NCBI GenBank assembly: GCA_030680175.1
Contig: JAUXWO010000012.1
Span: 1-49,098, forward strand
From: Vicinamibacterales bacterium
GTDB taxonomy: Bacteria; Acidobacteriota; Vicinamibacteria; Vicinamibacterales; UBA2999
Direction of reading: 5' to 3'
DNA length: 49,098 bases
Below the pieces are notes generated by a model. It was not told where the DNA came from, did not search any database, and saw only the letters and a program-made list of their open reading frames with translations. Each line of letters begins with the position of its first letter. Within the stretch, counting starts at the first letter, position 1. Made by a program: the position numbers and the translations under genes. Positions 6,961-15,665 of this stretch are shown here, piece by piece.

Positions 6961-8226
6961 TCAGCGGGGCGAGCCGTTGCCGGCGGGGAAGACGGCGCGC
7001 CCGAGCTCCGCGAGCGACGTCGCGTTGTTCGGCGGGCTCACGAGCGCGTCGTACGAGAAGAGGACGACGCCGGCGGCGCCCACCTGGCGCGCGGCGGTGA
7101 TGTGCTGCACGGTCTGCGCACGCGAGAGCCGGTACGCGCCGATGCCCGCCCATACGGGACGGAGGCCGGCGAGCGCGCGCGCGGCCGAGATCTGGCTCTC
7201 GAAGATGCGCGCATCCTGCGTGTAGGCCATCGGGCACAGCACGTCGATGAGCCCCTGATCGAGCCACGTGCGCCAGTCCTGCAGGCGTCCGGTGAACGCA
7301 TCGTGCGCGTCGGGCACGACCGCGGCGCTGACGATCGCCTCGGGGCGCGAGGTCTTGACGGCCGTCCGCAGGCGCATCACGAGCGACGTCATGCGCGCAC
7401 GGCGGAAGGCGCTCCAGCGCTCGGGGAAGAGGTTCTGGTAGGCGAACGGGTCGAGCCGCTCGCTGGCCTCGGCGCCGCGGCGCTCGGCGGCGCTCAGCTC
7501 CCCGAGGATCGACTGCTTGAAGAGGTTCAGCGCGGTGCGGCTGTAGTCGAACGACGCATTGGGGAAGCGCGCGTAATCGAAGTGGATGCCGTCGATCGCG
7601 TAGTTGGTCGCCAGTTCGGTGACCACGGCCGCGAGGTGTTCCCCCACCGCGGGCTGCAGCGGCGAGGTGTACAGGCCCTCCACGTCGGTGGCGCGCGCGC
7701 GCGACCAGCGCGCCAGCCGCCCGATGTACTCGGGGCTGCGCGGGTCGATGGTGGCCATCTCGTTGGCGAGGTCGCGCGGGATCATCAGCCACTCGGGGTG
7801 GCGGTAGACGATGTGGTCGCGGGACGCCGGCAGGGTGGCGGCGCTCGACACGAGGTTCAGGTTGACCCACGCATGCACCTGCAGGCCGGCGACGTGGGCC
7901 AGGCGCAGGGTCTCGGCCAGGGGGTCGAAGTCGGGGCGCGCGGCCAGCTCCGGCGCGCGCGGTTCGAGCGAACTGCGATAGTACGCGTCCCCACGCCCAC
8001 GCACCTGGACGAGCAGCGTGTTGAAGCCGCCAGCGCTGGCCGACTGCACCATCGCCCGAATCGTCTCCGGCGACGTCAGCGTCGTCCGTGTCACCCAGAG
8101 CGCGCGGACTTCCCCCGCCTCGGCGGCACCGCGCGCGGCGAGCGGCGTCCAGGGAGTCAGGGCGGCCAGGACCAGGCCGAGCGCCAGCCAGCGGAACGGG
8201 GGAGGGATGCCACGCATGGAGAACAT
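6961..8226 (-). CDS. GHL10-family glycoside hydrolase (DUF187, DigH/YngK-like), exported
   Basis: A 421-residue protein with an N-terminal signal segment (hydrophobic residues 12-30, cleavage likely near an ARG/GAA stretch). A GHL10 (PF02638) TIM barrel follows: VRALWVTRTTLTSPETI at about residue 40, FNTLLVQVRGRGDAYY, HAWVNL, and YAIDGIHFDYARFP with the acidic residues expected near the active site. E. coli DigH (YddW), a cell-division enzyme that cuts denuded glycan strands of peptidoglycan, belongs to this family. The neighbours fit a role in turning wall glycan into recoverable sugars. Two Met codons near the start (8226 and 8217) are equally possible. Confidence 0.85.
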   Translation of the reverse strand: MFSMRGIPPPFRWLALGLVLAALTPWTPLAARGAAEAGEVRALWVTRTTLTSPETIRAMVQSASAGGFNTLLVQVRGRGDAYYRSSLEPRAPELAARPDFDPLAETLRLAHVAGLQVHAWVNLNLVSSAATLPASRDHIVYRHPEWLMIPRDLANEMATIDPRSPEYIGRLARWSRARATDVEGLYTSPLQPAVGEHLAAVVTELATNYAIDGIHFDYARFPNASFDYSRTALNLFKQSILGELSAAERRGAEASERLDPFAYQNLFPERWSAFRRARMTSLVMRLRTAVKTSRPEAIVSAAVVPDAHDAFTGRLQDWRTWLDQGLIDVLCPMAYTQDARIFESQISAARALAGLRPVWAGIGAYRLSRAQTVQHITAARQVGAAGVVLFSYDALVSPPNNATSLAELGRAVFPAGNGSPR

Positions 8227-8282
8227 TTCACTCTACCGGTGACGGCCGCCGGGGTCAATGTCCTTCGGGCATCACCCCAAGG

Positions 8283-8314
8283 GCGTACACGGCGCCTGTC
8301 GTAAGCTTGTACGC
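8283..8314. promoter_or_regulatory. Inverted repeat in the divergent control region of GHL10 and nagB
   Basis: GCGTACA (8283-8289) and TGTACGC (8308-8314) form a 7-bp inverted repeat with an 18-base spacer, in the 108-bp gap between the divergent starts. It is a candidate operator for a regulator shared by both genes. No regulator gene is visible nearby. Confidence 0.35.
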
Positions 8315-8334
8315 AGTAGACGGAAGGACCGGAT

Positions 8335-9099
8335 GTGACGATTCAGGTATTTGCCAACGAGGCGGCGCTCGCCTCCGCGGCGGCGCAGCAGGTCGCACGA
8401 GCGCTGGAGGCCCGGCCCGCCCTCGTGCTTGGCCTGCCCACGGGGCGCACCCCGGTTGCGCTCTATCGCGAACTGGCCACACTGGCGGCGAGCGGGCGGG
8501 TGGATTTCTCGGGCGTGACCACCTTCAACCTCGACGAGTTCGTCGGGCTGCCCCCCGGGGACCCGCGCGGGTACCGGGCCTTCATGGACGCGCACCTGTT
8601 CCACCCGGCGGGCATCCCCGCCACGCGCGTGCACTTCCTCGACGGCACCGCCGCCGACATCGACGGAGAGTGCCGGCGCTACGAGGCGGCGATCGCCGGC
8701 GCCGGCGGGATCGATCTGCTGCTGCTCGGGGTGGGGGTGAACGGGCACATCGGCTTCAATGAGCCGGCGCCTGGGCTGCGGGCGCGCACCCATCTGGCGG
8801 TGCTCCATCCCGGGACCCGGGCGGCCAATGCGGGCGCGTTCGGCGGCGACCCGGCGGCCGTGCCGGCGCGCGCGCTCTCGATGGGCATGGCGACGATCCT
8901 GGCGGCGCGGGCCATTGTGGTGCTCGCGACGGGGGCGGAGAAAGCCGGGGCGGTGCGCCGCGCGGTCGACGGGCCCCTGACGACGGAGGTGCCGGCGTCG
9001 TTCCTGCAACTGCATCCGGCGGTGACGTGGATGCTCGACGAGGCGGCGGCCCACGAACTCGGGCCCGCGTGCCGGCGGGAGGCGGGCCAGGTCAGCTGA
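8335..9099 (+). CDS. nagB: Glucosamine-6-phosphate deaminase
   Basis: A 254-residue protein of the NagB family, which converts glucosamine-6-phosphate to fructose-6-phosphate and ammonia. Conserved elements are LGLPTGRTP (about 32-40, phosphate binding), the LDEF motif (66-69) and GHIGFNEP (about 138-145). The GTG start at 8335 is supported by GGAAGGA seven bases upstream. The gene converges with murQ and the two stop ends overlap by 8 bp. Together NagB and MurQ route MurNAc-6-phosphate towards glycolysis; a NagA deacetylase would be needed between them and is not in the window. Confidence 0.92.
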   Translation: MTIQVFANEAALASAAAQQVARALEARPALVLGLPTGRTPVALYRELATLAASGRVDFSGVTTFNLDEFVGLPPGDPRGYRAFMDAHLFHPAGIPATRVHFLDGTAADIDGECRRYEAAIAGAGGIDLLLLGVGVNGHIGFNEPAPGLRARTHLAVLHPGTRAANAGAFGGDPAAVPARALSMGMATILAARAIVVLATGAEKAGAVRRAVDGPLTTEVPASFLQLHPAVTWMLDEAAAHELGPACRREAGQVS

Positions 9100-10051
9100 G
9101 CGGGCCGGAGTGCTGGTCGAGCAGCGCGCGCAGGCGCGGCTCGATATCCTCGCCGATGGCGTCGCGGAGCGTGTCGTTGGCCTGCCGGAGCCGGGTCTTG
9201 GCCTTGACGTAGGAGAGCCCGGTCTTCTGCATGACGAGCGCCACCTTCAGGTTCCAGTGCGCGCGGCGGAGCAGCTTGTCGGCCTCCGCGATCTCGATCC
9301 CCGACACGATGTGGACGATGCGGCGCGCGCGATCGCGGAGCTTCTCGGAGCCCGTCCGCACGTCGATCATCAGGTTGCCATACGTCTTGCCGATGAGCAC
9401 CATCGCGGCCGTGGTCAGCATGTTGAGCACGAGCTTGGTCGCGGTGCCGGCCTTGAGACGCGTGGACCCGGCGATGATCTCGGGGCCGACCGCGGGCGCG
9501 ATCGCCAGGTCGACGAACGCCTGCAGCTCGGTGTGGGGATCGCAGGTGACGAAGATGATGCGCGCGCCGGCCTGCCGGGCCCGCGTGAGCGCCCCGCGGA
9601 CAAACGGCGTCATCCCGCTGGCCGACACGCCGATGACGACGTCCTTGCGCGTTGGCGTGAGCCGTGTGATCGCGCGGGCGCCTTCCTCGTAGTTGTCTTC
9701 GGCCCCTTCCTTGTCGCGGAGCAACGCGCCCTTGCCGCCCGCCATGACCGACTGGACCAGCGTGGCCTCGGTGCCGAAGGTCGGCGGCATCTCGGCGGAT
9801 TCGAGCACGCCGAGGCGACCGCTCGTGCCGGCGCCCACGAAGATCGCGCGGCCGCCCTTGCGCAGCGCCTTGGCGAGCATGTCCGCGCCGACGGCGATGC
9901 GGTCGCGCTCGCGCTGGACGGCCAGGAGCACCTTGCGATCCTCGGCCATCATCAGGTCGATGATGCCGCCGGGACCGAGCTTGTCGAGGGCGAGAGAGGC
10001 CGGATTGATGGCTTCGGTCGGAAGCCCCTGCCACTTCGAACGGATGGGCAT
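9092..10051 (-). CDS. murQ: N-acetylmuramic acid-6-phosphate etherase
   Basis: A 319-residue protein that cleaves the lactyl ether of MurNAc-6-phosphate, giving GlcNAc-6-phosphate and D-lactate in the cytoplasm. It has a SIS fold with the family signature GAGTSGRLGVLESAEMPPTF (about residues 65-85), where the catalytic Glu is expected, and IGVSASGMTPFV. The frame is open further upstream, but MPIRSKWQGLPTEAINP is where MurQ homology starts, so I use the ATG at 10051. It marks a wall recycling pathway; no MurNAc kinase or AnmK is visible here. Confidence 0.93.
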   Translation of the reverse strand: MPIRSKWQGLPTEAINPASLALDKLGPGGIIDLMMAEDRKVLLAVQRERDRIAVGADMLAKALRKGGRAIFVGAGTSGRLGVLESAEMPPTFGTEATLVQSVMAGGKGALLRDKEGAEDNYEEGARAITRLTPTRKDVVIGVSASGMTPFVRGALTRARQAGARIIFVTCDPHTELQAFVDLAIAPAVGPEIIAGSTRLKAGTATKLVLNMLTTAAMVLIGKTYGNLMIDVRTGSEKLRDRARRIVHIVSGIEIAEADKLLRRAHWNLKVALVMQKTGLSYVKAKTRLRQANDTLRDAIGEDIEPRLRALLDQHSGPLS

Positions 10052-10158
10052 TTCAGTGAACCACGAAACCCCGATGCTAGCCCCGGGACCCCCACGTGTC
10101 AAATGCGCCGCGGCAGCCGCGCGGGCGGCGCGCGCGTTCCTGCCATAATCAGGGCATC

Positions 10159-11055
10159 GTGGCGAACCGCTCGTCGATCGACGCCTACCTGTCGCATCTC
10201 CAGGATGAACGCCGCCTGTCACCGCACACGGTGGACAGCTACGCGCGCGATCTCCGCATGCTCGCCGCGTTCGCCGCAGGGGCCGGACGCCAGGTGGACG
10301 ACCTGGATCGGCCTGCCCTCGAGGCGTTCATCCGGGAGCTCATGGCCAGCGGGCGCTCGCCCCGCTCCGTCGCCCGGCTCGTCGCCTGCCTCCGCGGCTT
10401 CTACAAATATGTGACGGTCGCCGCGCAGCGGGACGAGAACCCCGCCGACGACCTGCAGTCGCCGCGGGCGTGGCAGGTGCTGCCGAAGTTTCTCTCGGTG
10501 GACGAAGTGGACCTGCTCCTGGCCGCCCCCGACGTCTCGACGCCGAAGGGGCTCCGCGACCGCGCGTTCATCGAGGTGCTGTACGCCACCGGCCTGCGCG
10601 TGTCGGAGCTCGTGGGCCTCCGCGCGCAGGATGTGAACCTCGAGTCCGGCTACCTGACCTGCACGGGCAAGGGGCGCAAGCAGCGGCTCGTGCCGATCGG
10701 CGACGAGGCCGTGCAGTGGGTGGGCCGCTATGTCCGCGACGCCCGTCCCCTGCTCGCCGGCGCGCGGTCGTCGTCTCGTCTCTTCGTGAACGCGCGGGGC
10801 GGGGGACCGGGCCTGACGCGCATGGGCCTCTGGAAGGTGCTCAAGGCCTACGGGCGGCAGGTCGGGATCGCGCGCGGGCTCAGCCCGCACGTGCTCCGCC
10901 ACTCGTTCGCCACGCACCTGCTCGAACGCGGCGCCGACCTGCGCGCCATCCAGATGATGCTCGGCCACGCGAACCTCTCGACGACGCAGATCTACACCCA
11001 CATCCTCGATGCGCGGCTCAAGAGCCTCTACGACCGGTTCCATCCTCGCGACTGA
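10159..11055 (+). CDS. xerD: Tyrosine recombinase XerD
   Basis: A 298-residue integrase of the Xer type. It has an N-terminal SAM-like DNA-binding domain (about 1-90) and a catalytic domain with Arg147 (GLRVSEL), Lys171 or Lys173, His244 and Arg247 (SPHVLRHSFATHLLERGADL), His270 and Tyr279. The ending LYDRFHPRD resembles XerD more than XerC. With XerC, XerD resolves chromosome dimers at dif. I chose the GTG at 10159, since the upstream frame has no Xer homology. A dif-like site is found about 4.7 kb downstream, at 15792-15819. No partner recombinase gene is in the window. Confidence 0.9.
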   Translation: MANRSSIDAYLSHLQDERRLSPHTVDSYARDLRMLAAFAAGAGRQVDDLDRPALEAFIRELMASGRSPRSVARLVACLRGFYKYVTVAAQRDENPADDLQSPRAWQVLPKFLSVDEVDLLLAAPDVSTPKGLRDRAFIEVLYATGLRVSELVGLRAQDVNLESGYLTCTGKGRKQRLVPIGDEAVQWVGRYVRDARPLLAGARSSSRLFVNARGGGPGLTRMGLWKVLKAYGRQVGIARGLSPHVLRHSFATHLLERGADLRAIQMMLGHANLSTTQIYTHILDARLKSLYDRFHPRD

Positions 11056-11087
11056 ATATTGCACGCGCGTGGCCGAGACGCTTCACG

Positions 11088-11367
11088 ACGTACAAACACG
11101 AAGGACACGTCCGCCTCCGCGGCCGGAGGCCGCTACGGCGTGACCTCGCCGAAGCTCGCCTGAGGCTGAGGCGAGCGGAGGCGGGAAGGCCACGAAGACG
11201 CACGAAACGACGTTCTTCAATTACGGAATCTCGGAACAGAACCGCACAGCCACGCCCCACGGTTCGTTCCACCCATTCGAATGCTCGTGCCGCCATGAGC
11301 ACCGTGGCGTGAACCAAGACTGACTTGTCCGTCTTCGTGTCCTTCGTGTCCTTCGTGTTTTGTACGT
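11088..11367. repeat. ACGAAGG palindromic repeat, element 2 (with 76-bp insert)
   Basis: A 280-bp copy of the family. The left arm starts ACGTACAAACACGAAGG and is split at 11109-11184 by the 76-bp unit. The right arm ends CTTCGTGTTTTGTACGT, with one extra T. The central part is unrelated to that of the other copies. Confidence 0.85.
11109..11184. repeat. 76-bp palindromic unit, copy 2
   Basis: It is the same unit as at 5704-5779, with a single difference (C for T at its sixth base). It has the same orientation and the same position in the left arm of the host repeat. Confidence 0.85.
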
Positions 11368-11463
11368 GAACCGTCCCGGCCAGTCGGACGCGACGCCAAC
11401 CGTCCTCATGCGCCTTCATGGCCTTCGTGTTTGTCCGTGACAGGTCGGCTATTCTGGTAGGGC

Positions 11464-13209
11464 GTGAAGCGGACTGTGCTGCGGATGCTGGGGGCGGCGG
11501 TGCTGCTGCTGGCGGCCGTCACCTGGTGGGTGATGCCGCCGCGGCCGCTCGCCTCACGGCCCGTGGACTGGACGCCTGCGCAGCCGGTCGTGCACGGCGC
11601 TTACCATGTCCACACGATCCGCAGCGATGGCAGCGGCACGTGGCAGGAGGTGGCCGAGGCCGCCGCGCGCACGGGCCTCCGGTTCGTCATCGTCACCGAC
11701 CACGGCGACGGCACCGAGCAGCGGGAACCGCCGCGCTATCACGCGGGCGTGCTCGTCATCGATGGCGTCGAGATCAGCACGACCGCCGGGCACTACGTCG
11801 CCATCCCCGAGCATGCGGACCCCGCCCCGTACCCGCTGGCCGGCGAGCCGCGCGCCGTCGTCGAGGACGTGCGGCGCTTCTTCGGCGGGGCGGGCATCGG
11901 CATCGTCGCGCATCCCGGATCGCCGCGGGCGCGCCTCGCGTGGCGCGACTGGGACCTGCCGTTCGACGCGATCGAGTGGCTGAACGCCGACAGCGAGTGG
12001 CGCGACGAAGGCCTGCGGCTCGGCCGCACGCTGCTGACCTATCCTTTCCGCCCGGTCGAGACGCTGGCCGCGCTGGTCAGCCGCCCGGCGCCCGTGCTGG
12101 CCGAGTGGGACCGGTTGACCGCGACGCGCGCCGTGCGCACGCTGGCCGGGCACGACGCACATGCGCGGCTCGCGCTCGGTGGGGAGACAGACCCGTACGA
12201 CGGCGAGGCACACTGGCGCCTGCCGCCCTACGAGGTCTCGTTCGGCGCCTTCAGCAACCGGGTGGTACTGGCGCAACCGTGGACCGGCGATGCCGGTGTG
12301 GATGCGCGACTCCTGCTGGCGGCGATTCGGCAGGGCGCGGTCTACACGACGCTCGACGGGCGCGCGACACCGGGGCCGTTCGAGTTCGAGGCCGTGGCGG
12401 GCGAGGCACGCGCGCCGATGGGCGAGTGGCTGCGGGCGCCGCTCGGCGCCGTGACCCTGCAGGCGCGCGCCGGCGCGCCGGCCGGGACGCGCCTGGCGTT
12501 GCTGCACGCCGGCACGATCATCGCCGAGGGGCAGGACGGCGCCGTGTCGGCCGTGGTGCGGGCGTCCGGCGCCTACCGCGTCGAAGCCTACCTGCCCGAC
12601 GATGGCCGGCGGCGGGTGCCGTGGCTGCTGAGCAACCCGATCTACGTCGATGTGGACGACCGGTATGTCCCTTCCGGCGACGGCGGACCTGAGGCCGCGG
12701 CCGCCGGGGATGGCGCGCGCCCGTTCGGGGACGACGCCGCGGCGCTCGATCCGTCGGGCCTGGCGATCGAGACGAGTGCGGGCAGTTCCCTCGAACTCGA
12801 GTCCGTCCGCGCCGCCGACGGCACGATGGGGGTGCGGCTGCACTACACCCTCGCGCCGGGGGCGCCCGCCGGGCAATACGTCGCGCTCAGGCTGCCGGCA
12901 CCGGCGAACCTCGCGTCTGCCGCCAGGCTTGGGCTCATCACGAGCGCGGACCGGCCGGCGCGGGTGTGGCTGCAGCTGCGAAGACCGGGCGCGGGGGATG
13001 GCGAACGCTGGGGCCGGAGCACCCCCATCGAGGCACGCCGCCATCTCGCGTGGCTGCCCCTCGACGAGTTCCGCCCCCTTGGCGTCGTCAGCGAGGCGGA
13101 GGTGCCGGTGGAAGCCGTGCGCGATCTGCTGGTGGTCGTGGATACGGTGAACACCGCGCCGGGGACCACGGGCAGCTTCACAATCTGGGGCGTGGGTCCC
13201 GGGCGCTGA
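11464..13209 (+). CDS. Membrane-anchored PHP-domain metallohydrolase (CehA/McbA-like)
   Basis: A 581-residue protein. Residues 4-24 form a membrane anchor or signal. The PHP domain (about 40-250) shows the metal ligands in order: YHVHTIRSDG, VTDHGDG, GVEIST, VAHPGSP and GHDAHA. A C-terminal half (about 270-581) of predicted beta structure has no family that I recognise. CehA/McbA proteins are metal-dependent phosphoesterases or carbamate hydrolases; the substrate here is unknown. The GTG start at 11464 lies directly after a repeat-rich gap. It converges with lptFG. Confidence 0.8.
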   Translation: MKRTVLRMLGAAVLLLAAVTWWVMPPRPLASRPVDWTPAQPVVHGAYHVHTIRSDGSGTWQEVAEAAARTGLRFVIVTDHGDGTEQREPPRYHAGVLVIDGVEISTTAGHYVAIPEHADPAPYPLAGEPRAVVEDVRRFFGGAGIGIVAHPGSPRARLAWRDWDLPFDAIEWLNADSEWRDEGLRLGRTLLTYPFRPVETLAALVSRPAPVLAEWDRLTATRAVRTLAGHDAHARLALGGETDPYDGEAHWRLPPYEVSFGAFSNRVVLAQPWTGDAGVDARLLLAAIRQGAVYTTLDGRATPGPFEFEAVAGEARAPMGEWLRAPLGAVTLQARAGAPAGTRLALLHAGTIIAEGQDGAVSAVVRASGAYRVEAYLPDDGRRRVPWLLSNPIYVDVDDRYVPSGDGGPEAAAAGDGARPFGDDAAALDPSGLAIETSAGSSLELESVRAADGTMGVRLHYTLAPGAPAGQYVALRLPAPANLASAARLGLITSADRPARVWLQLRRPGAGDGERWGRSTPIEARRHLAWLPLDEFRPLGVVSEAEVPVEAVRDLLVVVDTVNTAPGTTGSFTIWGVGPGR

Positions 13210-13235
13210 CGAGGCCCGGCCGATGCCGGCCGTGC

Positions 13236-13262
13236 GTCGCGCGGCCGTGCGCGTCGCGCGAC
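13236..13262. terminator. Possible two-way hairpin terminator
   Basis: GTCGCGCG (13236-13243) and CGCGCGAC (13255-13262) form a perfect 8-bp stem in the 61-bp gap between two converging genes. There is no T tract, so termination here is only suggested. Confidence 0.35.
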
Positions 13263-13270
13263 GGCGACGC

Positions 13271-15637
13271 TCAGGTCCTCACGGTGAGGAGGAGGACCAC
13301 GGCGCAGGCGGCGAAGAGCAGGTTCGGCGCCCACGCGGCGAGGACGGGGGAGAGCAGGCCGCCGGCGCCGAACGCGGCGAAGACGCTGATGAGCGTCCAG
13401 TAGACCAGCGCCAGCACGATCCCGATCCCCACCCCATACAGCGCGCCGCGCCGGCCCGTCGTCACCGCGAACGGGACGGCGATGAGCGTCATCACGAACG
13501 TGACGAACGGGAACGCGATCTTGCGCTGCAGATCCACTTCCCATGGGCGCACGTCGTAGCCGCTCGTCCGCAACTCGGCGATGTAGCGCTGCAGCTGCCC
13601 GAAGTTCATGCGGTCGGGCTCGGGGACCTCGGTGACGAAATAGGCCGGCGGCTCGAGCGGCACGGGCGCCTCGGTGAAGGGCGTGAAGGCCAGGATCTCG
13701 CCCGTCGTGCTGAAGTCGCGCCGCCAGCCGTTCTGGGCGGCCCACTGGAAATCGCTGGTATCGCCGGGCGCGGTGACGCGGGCCTGCTGCGCGTAGGTGC
13801 GCTCCACCAGCCGCCCGCTCGCGTCGTCGAACCGGAAGATCGAGAGGCCGCCGAGCCGCTGGCGCGTCGGATCGTAGTACTGGTAGTGGTAGATGGCGCC
13901 GTCGGGTGAGACGAGCCACTTCCGGTTCAGGACATCGAAGGTCTGCGGATCCCCGCCGCGGATGAGGTGGCGCAGCCGGTGCGCGCGCTGGTTCGAGACG
14001 GCCAGCAGCCGTTCCTCCATCGCAAACAGCAGCCCGCTGGCCAGCAGCGAGAAGACCAGCAGCGGCACCGCCGTCCGGTAGAGGCTGATGCCACAGGCGC
14101 GCATCACGATGAGCTCGCTGTTCTTCGTGAGGACCCCGATCGTCACCAGCGCGGCCAGCAGGACGGCGATGGCCAGGATGTAGTAGAGGAACTGCGGCGT
14201 CGCCCACCAGAAGTACTGGAGCAGCATCCCCGTCGAGACCGTGCCCTTGAAGAGCTTGTCCGACATGTCGATGAACGTCGAGATGTAGAAGAGCCCCGCC
14301 ATCCCGACCACCGACAGCCCGAGCACGCGCAGGTAGAGCCGGCCGATGTAGAGGTCCAGCAGGCCCGGGCGGGGGAGGCGGAACTGCGGCACCCGGATCA
14401 CCACGACCACGCGCCGCCGCGCGGGGGCGGCCACGGCGCCCGCGGGAAGGGACGGACGCGTGGCGTCCGATGGCCGGAGGCGCTCGAGCCAGGCCGGGCG
14501 CGTGAGGCTCGGGAGCGACACGCGGATCGGCCGATCCGCCGACCGGGCCCTCCAGTGCAGGAGGATGAGGCCGACGGGGCCGAGAACCAGGTTGGGAATC
14601 CACATGGCCAGGCTGGCGGGGACCACGTAGCCCTTGGCCATGGCCTCGGCGAGCCACATCAGGACGTAGTAGACGAAGATGACGGCGATCCCGAGGACGA
14701 AGCTCGCGAGCCGGCCGTCATGCCGGCTCGTCGCGCCAAGGGCCAGGCCGAGCAGCGCGAAGACGAAGCAGGCGATCGGGATCGCGTACTTCTTGTGGAT
14801 CTCCATCACCGGCTGGTGATGGAGCTGGCCGAGCCCCGAGAGGTAGGCGACCTCCTGCTGGAGCTCGGCTACGGACATCTCCCGGTAGCCGCGCGCCGGA
14901 CCCGTCCGCGGGAAGACGCTCTCCGGGTCGAGGCTCACCACCATGCGATCGAAGCGCACGACCTCGTAGGCGGTGGCATCGTCGGGCCGGGTCGTGTGCC
15001 GGGTGCCGTCCTCGAGCACCATCTGAATCGTCCGGGCGGCCCGGTCCACGAGCATCCGGCCGCGGCTGGCGAGGAAGATCGTCGGCTGCGCGGGGGTCCG
15101 GGTATCGGCGGCCATGACGTCGAGCCAGCCGGCGCCGGTCGGCGAGATGTCCCGCACATACAGGACGGTCTGGGGGAAGTCCTCGAAGAAGACCCGCGGC
15201 TTGACCTCGCCCTCGGCGCGGTCGGCGACCAGCTGGAGCGTGATCTCGCGGAAGGCCTGGTTGGCGTCCGGGATGGCCTTGACCAGCACCCAGGAGGTGG
15301 CGGCCCAGGCGGCCAGGGCCAGGACGGCCACCGGGCGGAGCAGGCGATACGTGCTGACGCCGCACGCCATCATCGCCACGATCTCGCGGTCGCCGGACAG
15401 GCGGCCGAAGGCGACCAGCAGGGCCAGCAGGAGCGACATCGGGATCGTCAGGCCGAGGGCCTGCGGCACGAGGGTCGCCATCAGCTGCAGGAGCGTCGGC
15501 CACGGGACGCCCTTGGCGATCATCGTCTCGGCGAGGTCGATGATGAACGGGATGATCAGGACGAACGTGAAGACCAGCAGCGCAATGGCGAACGGCGCGA
15601 GCGCCTCACGAATGATGTAGCGGTCGAGCGTGCGCAT
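13271..15637 (-). CDS. lptF-lptG: LptF-LptG single-chain lipopolysaccharide export permease
   Basis: A 788-residue protein made of two YjgP/YjgQ (PF03739) permeases in one frame. The first half (about 1-370) has three membrane helices, a periplasmic beta domain and three more helices, starting MRTLDRYIIREAL as in LptF. A basic and Pro-rich linker (about 372-425) leads into the second half (about 425-788), which repeats the layout and starts LLDLYIGRLYLRVL. Normally these are two proteins that pair and bind LptB. No stop or internal start separates the halves. LptB and LptC/A homologues lie at 33826-36633. The two-module reading is certain; the match of halves to LptF and LptG is by order. Confidence 0.9.
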   Translation of the reverse strand: MRTLDRYIIREALAPFAIALLVFTFVLIIPFIIDLAETMIAKGVPWPTLLQLMATLVPQALGLTIPMSLLLALLVAFGRLSGDREIVAMMACGVSTYRLLRPVAVLALAAWAATSWVLVKAIPDANQAFREITLQLVADRAEGEVKPRVFFEDFPQTVLYVRDISPTGAGWLDVMAADTRTPAQPTIFLASRGRMLVDRAARTIQMVLEDGTRHTTRPDDATAYEVVRFDRMVVSLDPESVFPRTGPARGYREMSVAELQQEVAYLSGLGQLHHQPVMEIHKKYAIPIACFVFALLGLALGATSRHDGRLASFVLGIAVIFVYYVLMWLAEAMAKGYVVPASLAMWIPNLVLGPVGLILLHWRARSADRPIRVSLPSLTRPAWLERLRPSDATRPSLPAGAVAAPARRRVVVVIRVPQFRLPRPGLLDLYIGRLYLRVLGLSVVGMAGLFYISTFIDMSDKLFKGTVSTGMLLQYFWWATPQFLYYILAIAVLLAALVTIGVLTKNSELIVMRACGISLYRTAVPLLVFSLLASGLLFAMEERLLAVSNQRAHRLRHLIRGGDPQTFDVLNRKWLVSPDGAIYHYQYYDPTRQRLGGLSIFRFDDASGRLVERTYAQQARVTAPGDTSDFQWAAQNGWRRDFSTTGEILAFTPFTEAPVPLEPPAYFVTEVPEPDRMNFGQLQRYIAELRTSGYDVRPWEVDLQRKIAFPFVTFVMTLIAVPFAVTTGRRGALYGVGIGIVLALVYWTLISVFAAFGAGGLLSPVLAAWAPNLLFAACAVVLLLTVRT

Positions 15638-15665
15638 CGGTGGGTGCGTTCACTTTAGCAGGTGT

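Larger units (their letters stand above)
11056..11463. other. 408-bp gene-free stretch, mostly repeat
   Basis: This gap between xerD and the PHP hydrolase has no credible gene. It holds repeat element 2 (11088-11367) with its 76-bp insert, an extra half-arm at 11411-11440 (CCTTCGTGTTTGTCCGTG), and some 80 bp without visible structure. Confidence 0.75.

Noticed and set aside
5683-11367. CRISPR array suggested by repeats with unique centres
   Set aside because: The units are inverted, not regularly spaced direct repeats; copies are kilobases apart and no cas genes are present.
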